NCBI GenBank assembly: GCA_000695325.1
Contig: AVPN01000643.1
Span: 7,230-32,629, forward strand
Reading direction: 5' to 3'
Length of the DNA stretch: 25,400 nt
From: Pleurobrachia bachei
Taxonomy: Eukaryota > Ctenophora > Tentaculata > Cydippida > Pleurobrachiidae
Position numbers and translations under genes: made by a program. Positions 9,796 to 19,634 of the stretch are shown piece by piece. Under the pieces are notes generated by a model that saw only the letters and a list, made by a program, of their open reading frames with translations, did no database searches and was not told the DNA's origin. How positions within the stretch are numbered: the first letter of the stretch is position 1; the number at the start of each line of letters is the position of its first letter.

Positions 9796-10674
9796 CTGGT
9801 AGGTACTCGATATTATACGCAGCATCCAACACTGTCAGACCATACTCCACACTAGTTTTAATCCTCGCCCCCACCAGCTCGGGAGTTTCCTGATCTGTTA
9901 CTGGGGGCAATTCTACCGTACCCTCTGTTTCATCATCTTCAAACACACGCTAAGGGTGGGAAGATGGGGGTGTCGACCCAAGAATAAACTCTCAGATCAT
10001 CACACACTTTTTCAGAGCATTGGCCTGACACACTTTACCTTGCTCGTCCTTCTTTCACCGCACAACACCGCGACAAAGGAGGGTTAGATCATTAAGAACA
10101 CACTATAACATTTTGAATCGTAACTTGCTATACTCACCGATTCGATGAACTGCGTGTTGGACAACATGTTGAATTGGTTGAAGGTATTGCTAACTTCCGA
10201 GGTTACCTTCTGCAACAGAGTTAGAAAGGACATGTTAGAAATCTATGAAACTGATAACGGGGGCATGGGAATAATATTATCATGTGTAAATCCCAGTCAA
10301 TATAATATTTATAAAGGCAAAATTAGACTCTGAGATTTTCCAAAAAAAGGGCATTTTTTCGTAGATGAGTTTCTTACATTAGTAAAGGTTATGAGTTCCT
10401 CCAATGCAGATGATGTCTTGTTCAACTTGCTAGACATATCCTCGGAAAACACCTGGGGAAAATCGGTGATGGTAAATCTGAAGAAAGTCTGTGAAAAACA
10501 ATAACTTCTTGATTTTGTGCGAACAGTGAGATATTCCAAATTCTGTGAACAATTATACCTGTAGTAGTTGCAGCATGTTTGAGTCAGAGGAGAGGGACCA
10601 GGAAAGGGCATCACCCTCAATGTCATCTACAGTCCATGGAGGTGGGGCTTCTCCACCTGACATTCTGGACCCGG
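9796..10674 (-). CDS. WASHC2: WASHC2 head-domain exon block, distal duplicate copy
   Basis: A second full set of the four head exons: 10674-10559 (ATG at 10663-10661), 10452-10378, 10209-10138 and 9949-9796. Exon lengths are identical to the proximal copy (105 nt from the ATG, then 75, 72 and 154). The 135 encoded residues are the same. I count about 18 nucleotide differences, all synonymous; the introns have diverged more, with indels (the intron 9950-10137 carries about 100 bp extra). Splice sites are intact in both copies. It could be an alternative 5' end of WASHC2, the first half of a double-head protein (the phases permit in-frame reading from 9796 into 9495), a truncated duplicate, or two haplotypes assembled in tandem. 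Which copy is used cannot be told from sequence. Confidence 0.82.
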
Positions 10675-10705
10675 CTATAAAAGTAATAGAGATCATGATG
10701 ATATG

Positions 10706-11215
10706 GATATTAAATCAGAGGTATTACGTCAAAGGATTTAGTTCATAGCTGGGGAGTTGGTATGCGCTTCAGTCCCCAAGTGCACTCGTTTTTGACAACA
10801 GAGTTGAGGACTGCAGCGTAGGCCAAGTTTTGGTATCGAAGTTGGGGTATGGGGAAGCTTACGCATTATAATAAAACACGGCAGAATTTTATGAACTTGA
10901 ATTAAAATAGTAAAATACATAGTTTGATTTTATAAACTGTGGTAATAAATTGTAAAAAACTTGCCCGCGTTAAGCAATAGTTATTTCGGATTAAAATTAA
11001 TAAATTAATTTTATAAGATACTTTGTGTTGTAGGTATAAAACACACACGTGTTACATGTTAAAATAATAAATTAATAAAACACTTGTCAAACAGTTCTTT
11101 TATTTAGTTTAAAAAAGGGTTTGAGTTACATCTATATACCCTTGTCACTCTCTGTCTGGCGCCGCAGATAGGTCACTCTTACAAGGACTCATCATATTCA
11201 ACTCTCGTAATCGAA
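10706..11215. other. Intergenic: WASHC2 upstream region and copy A 3' flank
   Basis: AT-rich, no gene seen. It should contain the 5' UTR or promoter of WASHC2 (minus strand) and the 3' UTR of copy A. A first non-coding WASHC2 exon was not identifiable. Confidence 0.5.
10890..11020. repeat. 3' flank repeat of the ARM/BTB-like family, paired with 13950-14070
   Basis: Both segments share AATTGTAAAAAACTTGCC and neighbouring text, each lying beyond the 3' side of a family unit (downstream of copy A and of copy B in transcription order). This shows that the tandem duplication included flanking DNA. The second copy is at about 13950-14070. Confidence 0.75.
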
Positions 11216-13810
11216 CTATAGACTACCGCTTTCACCCTCATCACCCTCACCTTCACCTTCATCAACTTCACCACCCTCACCGCCCACATCACACTCGACA
11301 TCATCTTGATTGATCCAGTCATCGCTCGGATCTGGCAAACTTTCGTGATCCTCCTCCGCTAATGAACGACGCGGGCTACAGTAATAACTGATGATGTTAA
11401 CAAGATAGTTATCTCTCGTATTAGCTGCGTTGACCAGTTCGGTTATCGAGAAAATCAGATCCTCTGGCTGGAGATTGACCATAGTGTTATCCACCACTAA
11501 AAACTTCTGAGAGACAAGCATCAACCAGGCAGGGTGTTTGCTACGAACAGCGAACTCAACCATCCATTCATCAGACATCATGGTGTTACATGGCAAACGA
11601 CGTTTTCGGGCCGGTAGTTTCTCTCTCATCACATAAACCAGATAGTTGAAGACCCCGTCGACTTGGTACATCGTTGCCCATGGTAACAGCCACTCCCAGA
11701 CATCCTGTAGCGAGGCATGATCACCCACACCCTTCCCGTTTTGGCGCAGGATCAATTTCAGGGCCTCAAGAATACGCTGAGGGGCTGAAGGAACGGTAAT
11801 GGTCAGGGTACGACTCTCCTCGAAACTTGATACCAGCATGTTGTTCAAAACGACTGAGGACAGATCTCGTTCGGTCACCTCAACCCCTGGTGCACCCTCC
11901 TCTCCTAGGATTTTCACGGTCCTATCTTGGCATTTGGTGAATCCTGTAGATGGCTGCCAGTGCCACGTTGCCTTACAATGTTTAGATCGTTCTGGTTTGA
12001 CCACCTCACACACCCGAATATCCGCACTTTCAGTATTGCGGAGCTTTATCCCCATATAATCAAACTGGTACTCCCAAGCCTGGTGGAACTTTGAGATTAA
12101 TCCCTGAAAATATCTGATCAGACAGAGGAAGAGACGTATAAGTAACTCGGGTGGGTCGTCCTCTCTAAGCTGTATAACTTCACAGACAGAAGAAATATCT
12201 GACCGATGAGAACATTCCATATAGTTTTGATCCTCTTTTGCGAGGAAGAAGTCGGAAAGCACCACCAAGTATTTCTCTGGAGAAGTCAGCCGAAGGTCAG
12301 CAAGCATAGACAGGAGACGATCCATGTCAAAGTAAATTAATGATTTCCAGTGAAAACTATCGAGTTTTCCGTTTCTGTAACTGCGACAATAAAGATCCCG
12401 GTTTCCAACAGTCCGGAGGTACGGATGGGATATGGTAAGCCAAAAGAAAGATTTTTGTAAAAGTTCGTGCGACTTTGTAGGATCACCCCAGCGACCATGG
12501 AAGAAATACTTCTTGAAGAACCAGCTTAATCGTTTGGTTTCGTACTTGGCGACCAGGTCCATTACCAGAGTGATATGTTCATCTAACAAACCATCTTCGT
12601 CATCATAAATTGCTTCATTGAAACGTCGTATGATGTCCTCGGCTATCCTTGTGACCTCTGGTTTGACTGATCTATGACAATTCATATCACGGAGGCCCTT
12701 CAGGAACCCGACGATAGCATCAAGTAGGTTTACTCCGTTAGGTGTATCTCGCGTCTTAGAGAAGAGACATAGAGCATATAGTGAGTAATCTATCCACTCA
12801 TCCACGGGCTCTCGAGCTTTAGACATAAAACAAATAATGCCCCAGCACAGTTCTTTGGTTACTACTATCCTTTCCAACCGTTGAATTGTTTCAAATACCT
12901 GTCGACATTTTGCAAAATTGCTAACTTTGAGAATGTCTGCGAACTGTTCGTTCCTGTCATACTCGGCCACATTACGCAAGACACGAGTACCATGCTCGGT
13001 GTATAGGTCAATGAATCTCTCTGGATCGTGGATACATACTTTCTCCATCATACTAGGCAATATGACTCCCATTTTCTTCAAGAGAGTAGTATGATTTGGA
13101 TGCGCCAGGGCCATAAAAGTGATCGCCTGTTCTGTTAGCCGAAATAAGGGTTCTTGTTTCAAGGTTGGGAACCTCTTGTTTAGCTTAGCGGACTGAAAAA
13201 CACTTTTAAACAAAGCCATTGACTCTTCTCCGCTGTACTTCGTCCTGATAGTATTAATACTAGACCCAGTAATGAGAGTAACGAAACGATTAAATATCAG
13301 AACGATCATCTTATCCGGAACATGGTTCGGTTCTTCAGTATAAACAAGGTGATGCTCAATAAACCTTACTATTTTGTTGAATTCACTTTCTTTAAAAGTC
13401 ACAGTGGTTCCATTGTTTTTAAGCTTATTGATGAACCATAGGTACCTATAAAAACACTCTGGATGGACCATAACGTTGATGATGATAATTTGCAAAGCAT
13501 TCGACCTAAGAACGTCTTTCAACAACTCCCGATGATCAGAGATGTCGGTAAGAATAGCGAAGATGATATTAGCAAGGTCGGAAGGAAGGTTTTTGCTGGC
13601 CATTAAAGTGACGAAAGCGTCCAGGAATCTTGATTTATGGAGAGCCTCAAGCGTATCCGGGGATTTACAGTACTCCACCAAGATGTTTCGTAGTAGAGAG
13701 TTTATTGCGGGGTAATCCCTTGAATCATCGTTCTTCCTAACAAGTTGAAGTAGCTCCCGAGAGGACTTGTCGATGTTGAGACAGGGCCGCTTTGCAGGTG
13801 GATCAGCCAT
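11216..13810 (-). CDS. Helical-repeat protein with C-terminal BTB-like domain, intact family member (copy A)
   Basis: An intronless 864-residue frame starting MADPPAKRPCLNIDKSSREL. I do not recognise a named orthologue. Residues of about 20-600 look like an alpha-solenoid of ARM/HEAT type: repeated amphipathic helices such as LLRNILVEYCKSPDTLEALH and LASKNLPSDLANIIFAIL-like segments. Residues of about 625-730 resemble a BTB/POZ fold: TVKILGEEG, then LSSVVLNNMLVSSFEES, then VPSAPQRILEALKLIL and a helix WATMYQVDGVFNYLVYVM. A BACK-like helical stretch follows, then an acidic Gly/Glu tail. This ARM plus BTB order recalls ARMC5-type CUL3 adaptors, but that is inference. A TTTATT at about 11100 gives an AATAAA signal on the coding strand about 110 nt after the stop. 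The upstream flank TTGTTCCTAGGACC is shared with copies C and D. Confidence applies to the gene; the domain call is about 0.5. Confidence 0.88.
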   Translation of the reverse strand: MADPPAKRPCLNIDKSSRELLQLVRKNDDSRDYPAINSLLRNILVEYCKSPDTLEALHKSRFLDAFVTLMASKNLPSDLANIIFAILTDISDHRELLKDVLRSNALQIIIINVMVHPECFYRYLWFINKLKNNGTTVTFKESEFNKIVRFIEHHLVYTEEPNHVPDKMIVLIFNRFVTLITGSSINTIRTKYSGEESMALFKSVFQSAKLNKRFPTLKQEPLFRLTEQAITFMALAHPNHTTLLKKMGVILPSMMEKVCIHDPERFIDLYTEHGTRVLRNVAEYDRNEQFADILKVSNFAKCRQVFETIQRLERIVVTKELCWGIICFMSKAREPVDEWIDYSLYALCLFSKTRDTPNGVNLLDAIVGFLKGLRDMNCHRSVKPEVTRIAEDIIRRFNEAIYDDEDGLLDEHITLVMDLVAKYETKRLSWFFKKYFFHGRWGDPTKSHELLQKSFFWLTISHPYLRTVGNRDLYCRSYRNGKLDSFHWKSLIYFDMDRLLSMLADLRLTSPEKYLVVLSDFFLAKEDQNYMECSHRSDISSVCEVIQLREDDPPELLIRLFLCLIRYFQGLISKFHQAWEYQFDYMGIKLRNTESADIRVCEVVKPERSKHCKATWHWQPSTGFTKCQDRTVKILGEEGAPGVEVTERDLSSVVLNNMLVSSFEESRTLTITVPSAPQRILEALKLILRQNGKGVGDHASLQDVWEWLLPWATMYQVDGVFNYLVYVMREKLPARKRRLPCNTMMSDEWMVEFAVRSKHPAWLMLVSQKFLVVDNTMVNLQPEDLIFSITELVNAANTRDNYLVNIISYYCSPRRSLAEEDHESLPDPSDDWINQDDVECDVGGEGGEVDEGEGEGDEGESGSL

Positions 13811-14210
13811 AAACGTACCAATATGGTCCTAGGAACAAGTTATATGCGTTAGTTGGTAGAGAATGGGCGGGAGTTTCGGGGAATGGGTGGGAGTTTCGGG
13901 GTTCGGGCTATCAGGGGTGTTAGCTAACGCATCATATTAAAACACAACAATATCTTATAAACTTGAATTAGAATAGTAAAATAGGTTGATTTTATAAACT
14001 GTGGTAATAAATTGTAAAAAACTTGCCAGCGCTAAGCAATTGTCATTTCGGTTTAAAAATAATAAATTAACATGATTTAATAAATAACGCTATTATAAAA
14101 TAAATGTAACATGATATCGGCTGCTTTAGCCCTTGGGATTACAAATCAATTAAAATTGACATTCTTAAAAACGTTTTTTTTCTGGAGATACAATTACACG
14201 CTTTACACTT

Positions 14211-15675
14211 TTACTCATCTCTGCTCTCAAACCCTGTATAATAATTACTACCGTCTTCAGCACGCACACGACGCGGGCAACAATAATAACTGATGATGTT
14301 AACAAGATAGTCATCTCTAGTGTTAGCTGCGTTGACCAGTTCGGTAATCGAGAAAATCAGATCCTCTGGCTGGAGATTGACCATAGTGTTATCCACCACT
14401 AAAAACTTCTGAGAGACAAGCATCAACCAGGCAGGGTGTTTGCTACGAACAGCGAACTCAACCATCCATTCATCAGACATCATGGTGTTACATGGCAAAC
14501 GACGTTTTCGGGCCGGTAGTTTCTCTCTCATCACATAAACCAGATAGTTGAAGACCCCGTCGACTTGGTACATCGTTGCCCATGGTAACAGCCACTCCCA
14601 GACATCCTGTAGCGAGGCATGCTCCCCCACACCCTTCCCGTTTTGGCCCAAGATCAGTTTCAGGGCCTCAAGAATACGCTGAGGGGCGGAAGGAACGGTA
14701 ATGGTCAGGGTACGACTCTCCTCGAAACTTGATACCAGCATGTTGTTCAAAACGACTGAGGACAGATCTCGTTCGGTCACCTCAACCCCTGGTGCACCCT
14801 CCTCTCCTAGGATTTTCACGGTCCTATCTTGGCATTTGGTGAATCCTGTAGATGGCTGCCAGTGCCACGTTTCCTTTCGATATCTGGTTGGCATTGGTTT
14901 GACCACCTCGCATACCCTTGGTACCCTAATATCCGGACCTTCACAGAGCTCCATATCTTTAAATTCAAACTGTTCTTTCCGTGGCCGACCAAACTTCGAA
15001 TAGCTTCCCTGAAAATATCTGATCAGACAGAGCAAGAGACGTATAAGTAACTCGGGTGGGTCGTCCTCTCTAAGCTGTATAACTTCACAGACAGAAGAAA
15101 TATCTGACCGATGAGAACATTCCATATAGTTTTGATCCTCTTTTGCGAGGAAGAAGTCGGAAAGCACCACCAAGTATTTCTCTGGAGAAGTCAGCCGAAG
15201 GTCAGCAAGCATAGACAGGAGACGATCCATGTCAAAGTAAATTAATGATTTCCAGTGAAAACTATCGAGTTTTCCGTTTCTGTAACTGCGACAATAAAGA
15301 TCCCGGTTTCCAACAGTCCGGAGGTACGGATGGGATATGGTAAGCCAAAAGAAAGATTTTTGTAAAAGTTCGTGCGACTTTGTAGGATCACCCCAGCGAC
15401 CATGGAAGAAATACTTCTTGAAGAACCAGCTTAATCGTTTGGTTTCGTACTTGGCGACCAGGTCCATTACCAGAGTGATATGTTCATCTAACAAACCATC
15501 TTCGTCATCATAAATTGCTTCATTGAAACGTCGTATGATGTCCTCGGCTATCCTTGTGACCTCTGGTTTGACTGATCTATGACAATTCATATCACGGAGG
15601 CCCTTCAGGAACCCAACGATAGCATCAAGTAGGTTTACTCCGTTAGGTGTATCTCGCGTCTTAGAGAAGAGACAT
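14211..15675 (-). pseudogene. Copy B: C-terminal part of the ARM/BTB-like family, 5' end replaced
   Basis: From CLFSKTRDTPNGVNLL (about 15673) to the stop at 14211 this matches copy A almost base for base, including the BTB-like region, but ends in NYYTGFESRDE instead of the long acidic tail. One internal cassette (about 14868-15005, encoding SKFGRPRKEQFEFKDMELCE) differs from A and is identical to copy C. The frame stays open upstream to 15845, but the upstream residues (MVGHGKNSLNLKIW onward) are an out-of-frame reading of copy C sequence, so there is no homologous N-terminus. It is best read as the 3' part of a C/B composite gene split by an internal tandem duplication. A mosaic transcript cannot be excluded. 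Confidence 0.75.
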
Positions 15676-17566
15676 CCTATCTTGGCATTTGGTGAATCCT
15701 GTAGATGGCTGCCAGTGCCACGTTTCCTTTCGATATCTGGTTGGCATTGGTTTGACCACCTCGCATACCCTTGGTACCCTAATATCCGGACCTTCACAGA
15801 GCTCCATATCTTTAAATTCAAACTGTTCTTTCCGTGGCCGACCAAACTTCGAATAGCTTCCCTGAAAATATCTGATCAGACAGAGCAAGAGACGTAGAAG
15901 TAACTCGGGTGGGTCGTCCTCCTTTAACTGTATAACTTCACAGACAGAAGAAACTCCGGCCAGATGTGGCATAGCACATTCCAGGTAGGTCTGGTCCGTT
16001 TTGGCGAGAAAGTAGTCGGAAAGCACCACCAAATATTTCTCTGGGGAAGTCTGCCGAAGTTCAGCGAGCATGGGCAGGATTTTATCAATGTCAAAGAACA
16101 AAAATCTAAAGTGAAAATCAGAGAGTTTTCCGTTTCCATTATAACCGAAATCGTAAAGGTACCGGCATCCAAGAGTCCGGAGGTACGGATGGGATAGGGT
16201 GGTCCAAAAGAAAGATGTCTGTAGAAGTTCGGACGGATTATCGCGATGAGACCAGGAGCTTACATACGATGTAAAGAATGAGCTAAACCGTTTGGTCCGA
16301 TACTTTGCGAACAAATCCACTATCAGAGTGATATGTTCCTCTAATAGCGGATGGTGGCCCTTATTGAGTGCATCCATGAAAAACTTCATGATGCTCTCTG
16401 CTACTTTTGTGACCACCGGTTTGACTGATTTTTCACAATCCATACCTCGAAGGGCCTTTAGGAACGCTACGAGCGCTTCAAGAAGACCATCTTCTGGCCG
16501 AGAAAATCTTTGGCTGTGAAAGATAGCCAAAGCATCTCGTGAGGCTTCAATCCACTCACCTAATGGCTCCCGAGTTTCAGAAACGAAACAATGAATGCCT
16601 TGACCAAGCTCTTTTGTAAAGAGTATCGACTTCAACGTCTGCAATCTGTAGATGATTTTGTGACATTCCTCAAAACTTCCAACTCGGAGTCTTTCTCCGA
16701 AAACTTTGTTCCTGCTCCTTTCAGCCACACCATACAGCACCACTCCATCATCATCTTCAACGTAGAGATCAAGGAGGTACTCTGGGCTCAGCCTACAGAC
16801 TTCCTCAACCAATTCAGGACAGAATAAGTCTCATTTCATTGACAACAAAAATATGATCTGGTAGCGACAACACCATAAAAATCATAGCCTGTTCTGTTAG
16901 CAGGAATACGCTTTCTTTATCCAAGCATCGGGTCCTCAGGTATAGTCTAGCAGACCTTACCACAAATTCAAACATCATTTTACATCCTTTTAAGCTGTAC
17001 TTGACAATTTCAAGATCATCAAGACAGGAGATTAAAGGGATGAATTCTTTAAACGTCAAATCATAACTTTCATCCGGAACAGCATCTGATTGTTCAGACG
17101 GACAATGATCCCCAAGATAGCAAATTATCGGTTCAAGGATATTCGTGTCAAGTCGAACTAAATAACCGCTTTCTCTAAGCTTGTTTATGAACCGAAGGGA
17201 TCTATAGTAGCACCTTGGATCATGGATAAAGTTGCTCATGACAATATCACCATAATTTAGTTTCAGAATGACTTCAAACAACTCCCGATGTCCCGAGACG
17301 TCATGGAGGATGGAGAGGATGGTGTTAGCAAGGTCGGAAGGAAGGTTTTTACTGGCCATTAAAGTGACGAAAGAATCCATGAATCTGGATTTATGGAGAG
17401 CTTCAAGTTTATCTGGGGATTGACAATACTCCGCCAAAACGTTTCGTAATAGAGAGTTTATTGTGGGGTAATCCCTAGAATCATCGTTCTTCCTAAGAAG
17501 TTGAAGTAGCTCCCGAGAGGACTTGTCGATGTTGAGACAGGGCCGCTTTGCAGGTGGATCAGCCAT
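15661..17566 (-). pseudogene. Copy C: family member with frameshift and broken 3' end
   Basis: Starts MADPPAKRPCLNIDKSSREL at 17566 and runs open to 16814 (250 residues, ending MRLILS-stop). It resumes in another frame at about 16812 (VEEVCRLSPEYLLDLY) and continues to 15661, where TKCQDR is followed by MSLL and a stop. Against copy D the lesion is a net one-base gain: CAGGACAGAATAAG here versus CAGGAAGGATAAG in D (plus-strand text, about 16817-16830). The 3' break at 15675/15676 joins position TKCQD of this copy to the CLFSKTRD position of copy B, with the frame lost. Without the frameshift and the duplicated piece, C plus B would span a full-length family member. It is probably non-functional, unless the base gain is a sequencing error. 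Confidence 0.8.
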
Positions 17567-17936
17567 GAATGTACCAATAGGGTCCTAGGAACAAGTTATG
17601 AAAGTTAGTGAGGGGAATACATTGTACAGGTAAAGGGCCAGGGTTGGGAACACTGTTATAGTGGATAGGATTACGGGAAATTGGTATGACTCGCGGTTAT
17701 GAAAACTGCAGAAATAAAGGGAAAGCATCGAGTATAAAATGGTTACAAAGTCACAACAAATAATTCACTTCATAACATGGATAATTTGGATTTATGGTAC
17801 TTTCAATTTTCTACATCTAACTACTAATAACGATAAACTGGTTCACTAAAAATCCTACAATAATTGCAGCATGCTTCTTGAGGAGCCTCGGAAATGTCCA
17901 GGTCTCCACCCGACGATCTGTATCGACCAGTCAGAC
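17567..17936. repeat. 5' flank repeat of the ARM/BTB-like cluster, copy 1
   Basis: This segment matches 19156-19515 over most of its length, at about 95 percent from 17690 on. It contains the upstream region of copy C and, at its left end, the 3' tail of copy D plus half of the 159 bp inverted-repeat element. It ends abruptly at about 17936, where coding sequence of the family begins (GGATGGTGGCCC, also at 16346), marking a recombination junction. Confidence 0.85.
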
Positions 17937-19155
17937 GCGGATGGTGGCCCTTATTGAGTGCATCCATGAAAAACTTCATGATGCTCTCTGCTACTTTTGT
18001 GACCACCGGTTTGACTGATTTTTCACAATCCATACCTCGAAGGGCCTTTAGGAACGCTACGAGCGCTTCAAGAAGACCATCTTCTGGCCGAGAAAATCTT
18101 TGGCTGTGAAAGATAGCCAAAGCATCTCGTGAGGCTTCAATCCACTCACCTAATGGCTCCCGAGTTTCAGAAACGAAACAATGAATGCCTTGACCAAGCT
18201 CTTTTGTAAAGAGTATCGACTTCAACGTCTGCAATCTGTAGATGATTTTGTGACATTCCTCAAAACTTCCAACTCGGAGTCTTTCTCCGAAAACTTTGTT
18301 CCTGCTCCTTTCAGCCACACCATACAGCACCACTCCATCATCATCTTCAACGTAGAGATCAAGGAGGTACTCTGGGCTCAGCCTACAGACTTCCTCAACC
18401 AATTCAGGAAGGATAAGTCTCATTTCGTTTACGACAAAAGTATGATCTGGTAGCGACAACACCATAAAAATCATAGCCTGTTCTGTTAGCAGGAATACGA
18501 GTTCTTTATCCAAGCACCGGGTCCTCAGGTATAGGTTAGCAGACCTTACCACAAATTCAAACATCATTTTACATCCTTTTAAGCTGTACTTGACAATTTC
18601 AAGATCATCAAGACAGGAGATTAAAGGGATGAATTCTTTAAACGTTAAACCAAAACTTTCATCCGGAACAGCGTTCGATTGTTCGGACGGACAATGATCC
18701 TCAAGATAGCAAATTATCGGTTCAAGGATATTCGTGTCAAGTCGAACTAGGTAACCGTTTTCTCTCAGCTTGTTTATGAAACGAAGGGATCCGTAGTAGC
18801 ACCTTGGATCATGGATAAAGTTGCTTATGACAATATCACCATAATTTAGTTTCAGAATGACTTCAAACAACTCCTTATGTTCCGAGACGTCGTGGAGGAT
18901 GGAAAGGATGGTGTTAGCAAGGTCGGAAGGAAGTTTTTTGCTGGCCATTAAAGTGACGAAAGAATCAATGAATCTGGATTTATGGAGAGCCTCAAGCGTA
19001 TCTGGGGATTTACAGTACTCCGCCAAGACGTTTCGTAGTAGAGAGTTTATTGAGGAATAGTCTCTTGAATCATCGTTCTTCCTAAGAAGTTGAAGTAGCT
19101 CCCGAGAGGACTTGTCGATGTTGAGACAGGGCCGCTTTGGAGGAGGATCAGACAT
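17824..19155 (-). CDS. Copy D: truncated family member (443 aa) with a mobile-element-derived tail
   Basis: Starts MSDPPPKRPCLNIDKSSREL at 19155. Residues 1 to about 405 are the N-terminal helical-repeat half of the family, without the frameshift of copy C. At GHHP the homology ends abruptly (copy C continues LLEEHITLIVDLF). The frame then reads LTGRYRSSGGDLDISEAP and a further short Cys-rich stretch before the stop at 17824. That tail is the reverse complement of DNA also found at 19258-19515, including one end of an inverted-repeat element. The whole BTB-like half is absent. It could be a translated solenoid-only protein or a dead truncated copy. The 5' flank (19156-19260) resembles that of copy C. 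Confidence 0.75.
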   Translation of the reverse strand: MSDPPPKRPCLNIDKSSRELLQLLRKNDDSRDYSSINSLLRNVLAEYCKSPDTLEALHKSRFIDSFVTLMASKKLPSDLANTILSILHDVSEHKELFEVILKLNYGDIVISNFIHDPRCYYGSLRFINKLRENGYLVRLDTNILEPIICYLEDHCPSEQSNAVPDESFGLTFKEFIPLISCLDDLEIVKYSLKGCKMMFEFVVRSANLYLRTRCLDKELVFLLTEQAMIFMVLSLPDHTFVVNEMRLILPELVEEVCRLSPEYLLDLYVEDDDGVVLYGVAERSRNKVFGERLRVGSFEECHKIIYRLQTLKSILFTKELGQGIHCFVSETREPLGEWIEASRDALAIFHSQRFSRPEDGLLEALVAFLKALRGMDCEKSVKPVVTKVAESIMKFFMDALNKGHHPRLTGRYRSSGGDLDISEAPQEACCNYCRIFSEPVYRY

Positions 19156-19515
19156 GAACGTACCAATAGGGTCCTAGGAATAAGTTATCTGTGTTAGCAA
19201 GGGGAATTCATTGTAAAAGTTAAAGGGATATATCTGTAGTGGAAAAGATTCCGGGAAATTGGTATGACTCGCAGTTAGGAAAACTGCAGAAATAAAGGGA
19301 AGGTATCGAGTATAAAATGGTTACAAAGTCACAACAAATAATTCACTTCATAACATGGATAATTTGGATTTATGGTACTTTCAATTTTCTACATCTAACT
19401 ACTAATAACGATAAACTGGTTCACTAAAAATCCTACAATAATTGCAGCATGCTTCTTGAGGAGCCTCGGAAATGTTCAGGTATCCACCCTGCGATCTGTA
19501 TCGACTAGTTAGACC
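19156..19515. repeat. 5' flank repeat of the ARM/BTB-like cluster, copy 2
   Basis: Direct repeat of 17567-17936, upstream of copy D. Shared text includes AGTATAAAATGGTTACAAAG and a long block ending in the inverted-repeat element at 19458. Here the element is complete and continues to 19616. Confidence 0.85.
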
Positions 19516-19616
19516 TCAAAACACTGCGAATCGGTATGGCAATCGTGACCTGCATTGTGTGTGATTTGGTCAGCACAGGTCACGGGATGCAGACCTGGAT
19601 ATTTCCGAGGTTGTTC
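19458..19616. mobile_element. Small inverted-repeat (MITE-like) element
   Basis: About 159 bp bounded by imperfect inverted ends of about 30 bp. The left end has GAGGAGCCTCGGAAATGTTC and the right end, reverse-complemented, GAACAACCTCGGAAATATCC. Related ends occur at about 17880 (half copy) and at 23946 (GAGGAACCTCGGAAATGTTC). No coding capacity; no clear target-site duplication recognised. Confidence 0.6.
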
Positions 19617-19634
19617 TTATGTTATATACCATAG

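Larger units (their letters stand above)
8442..10705. repeat. Tandem direct duplication, two units of about 1.1 kb
   Basis: Unit 1 is about 8442-9525 and unit 2 about 9526-10705. Both begin with TTCTTCCTGGAGATTTTTAA and end near AGAGATCATGATGATATG. The units span the WASHC2 head exons plus flanking non-coding sequence. Exons are about 95 percent identical, introns less so. Boundaries were judged by eye from where similarity stops. Confidence 0.85.

Noticed and set aside
11799-12059. Plus-strand frames repeated opposite copies A, B, C and D
   Set aside because: Antisense shadows that recur only because the genes on the other strand are duplicated.
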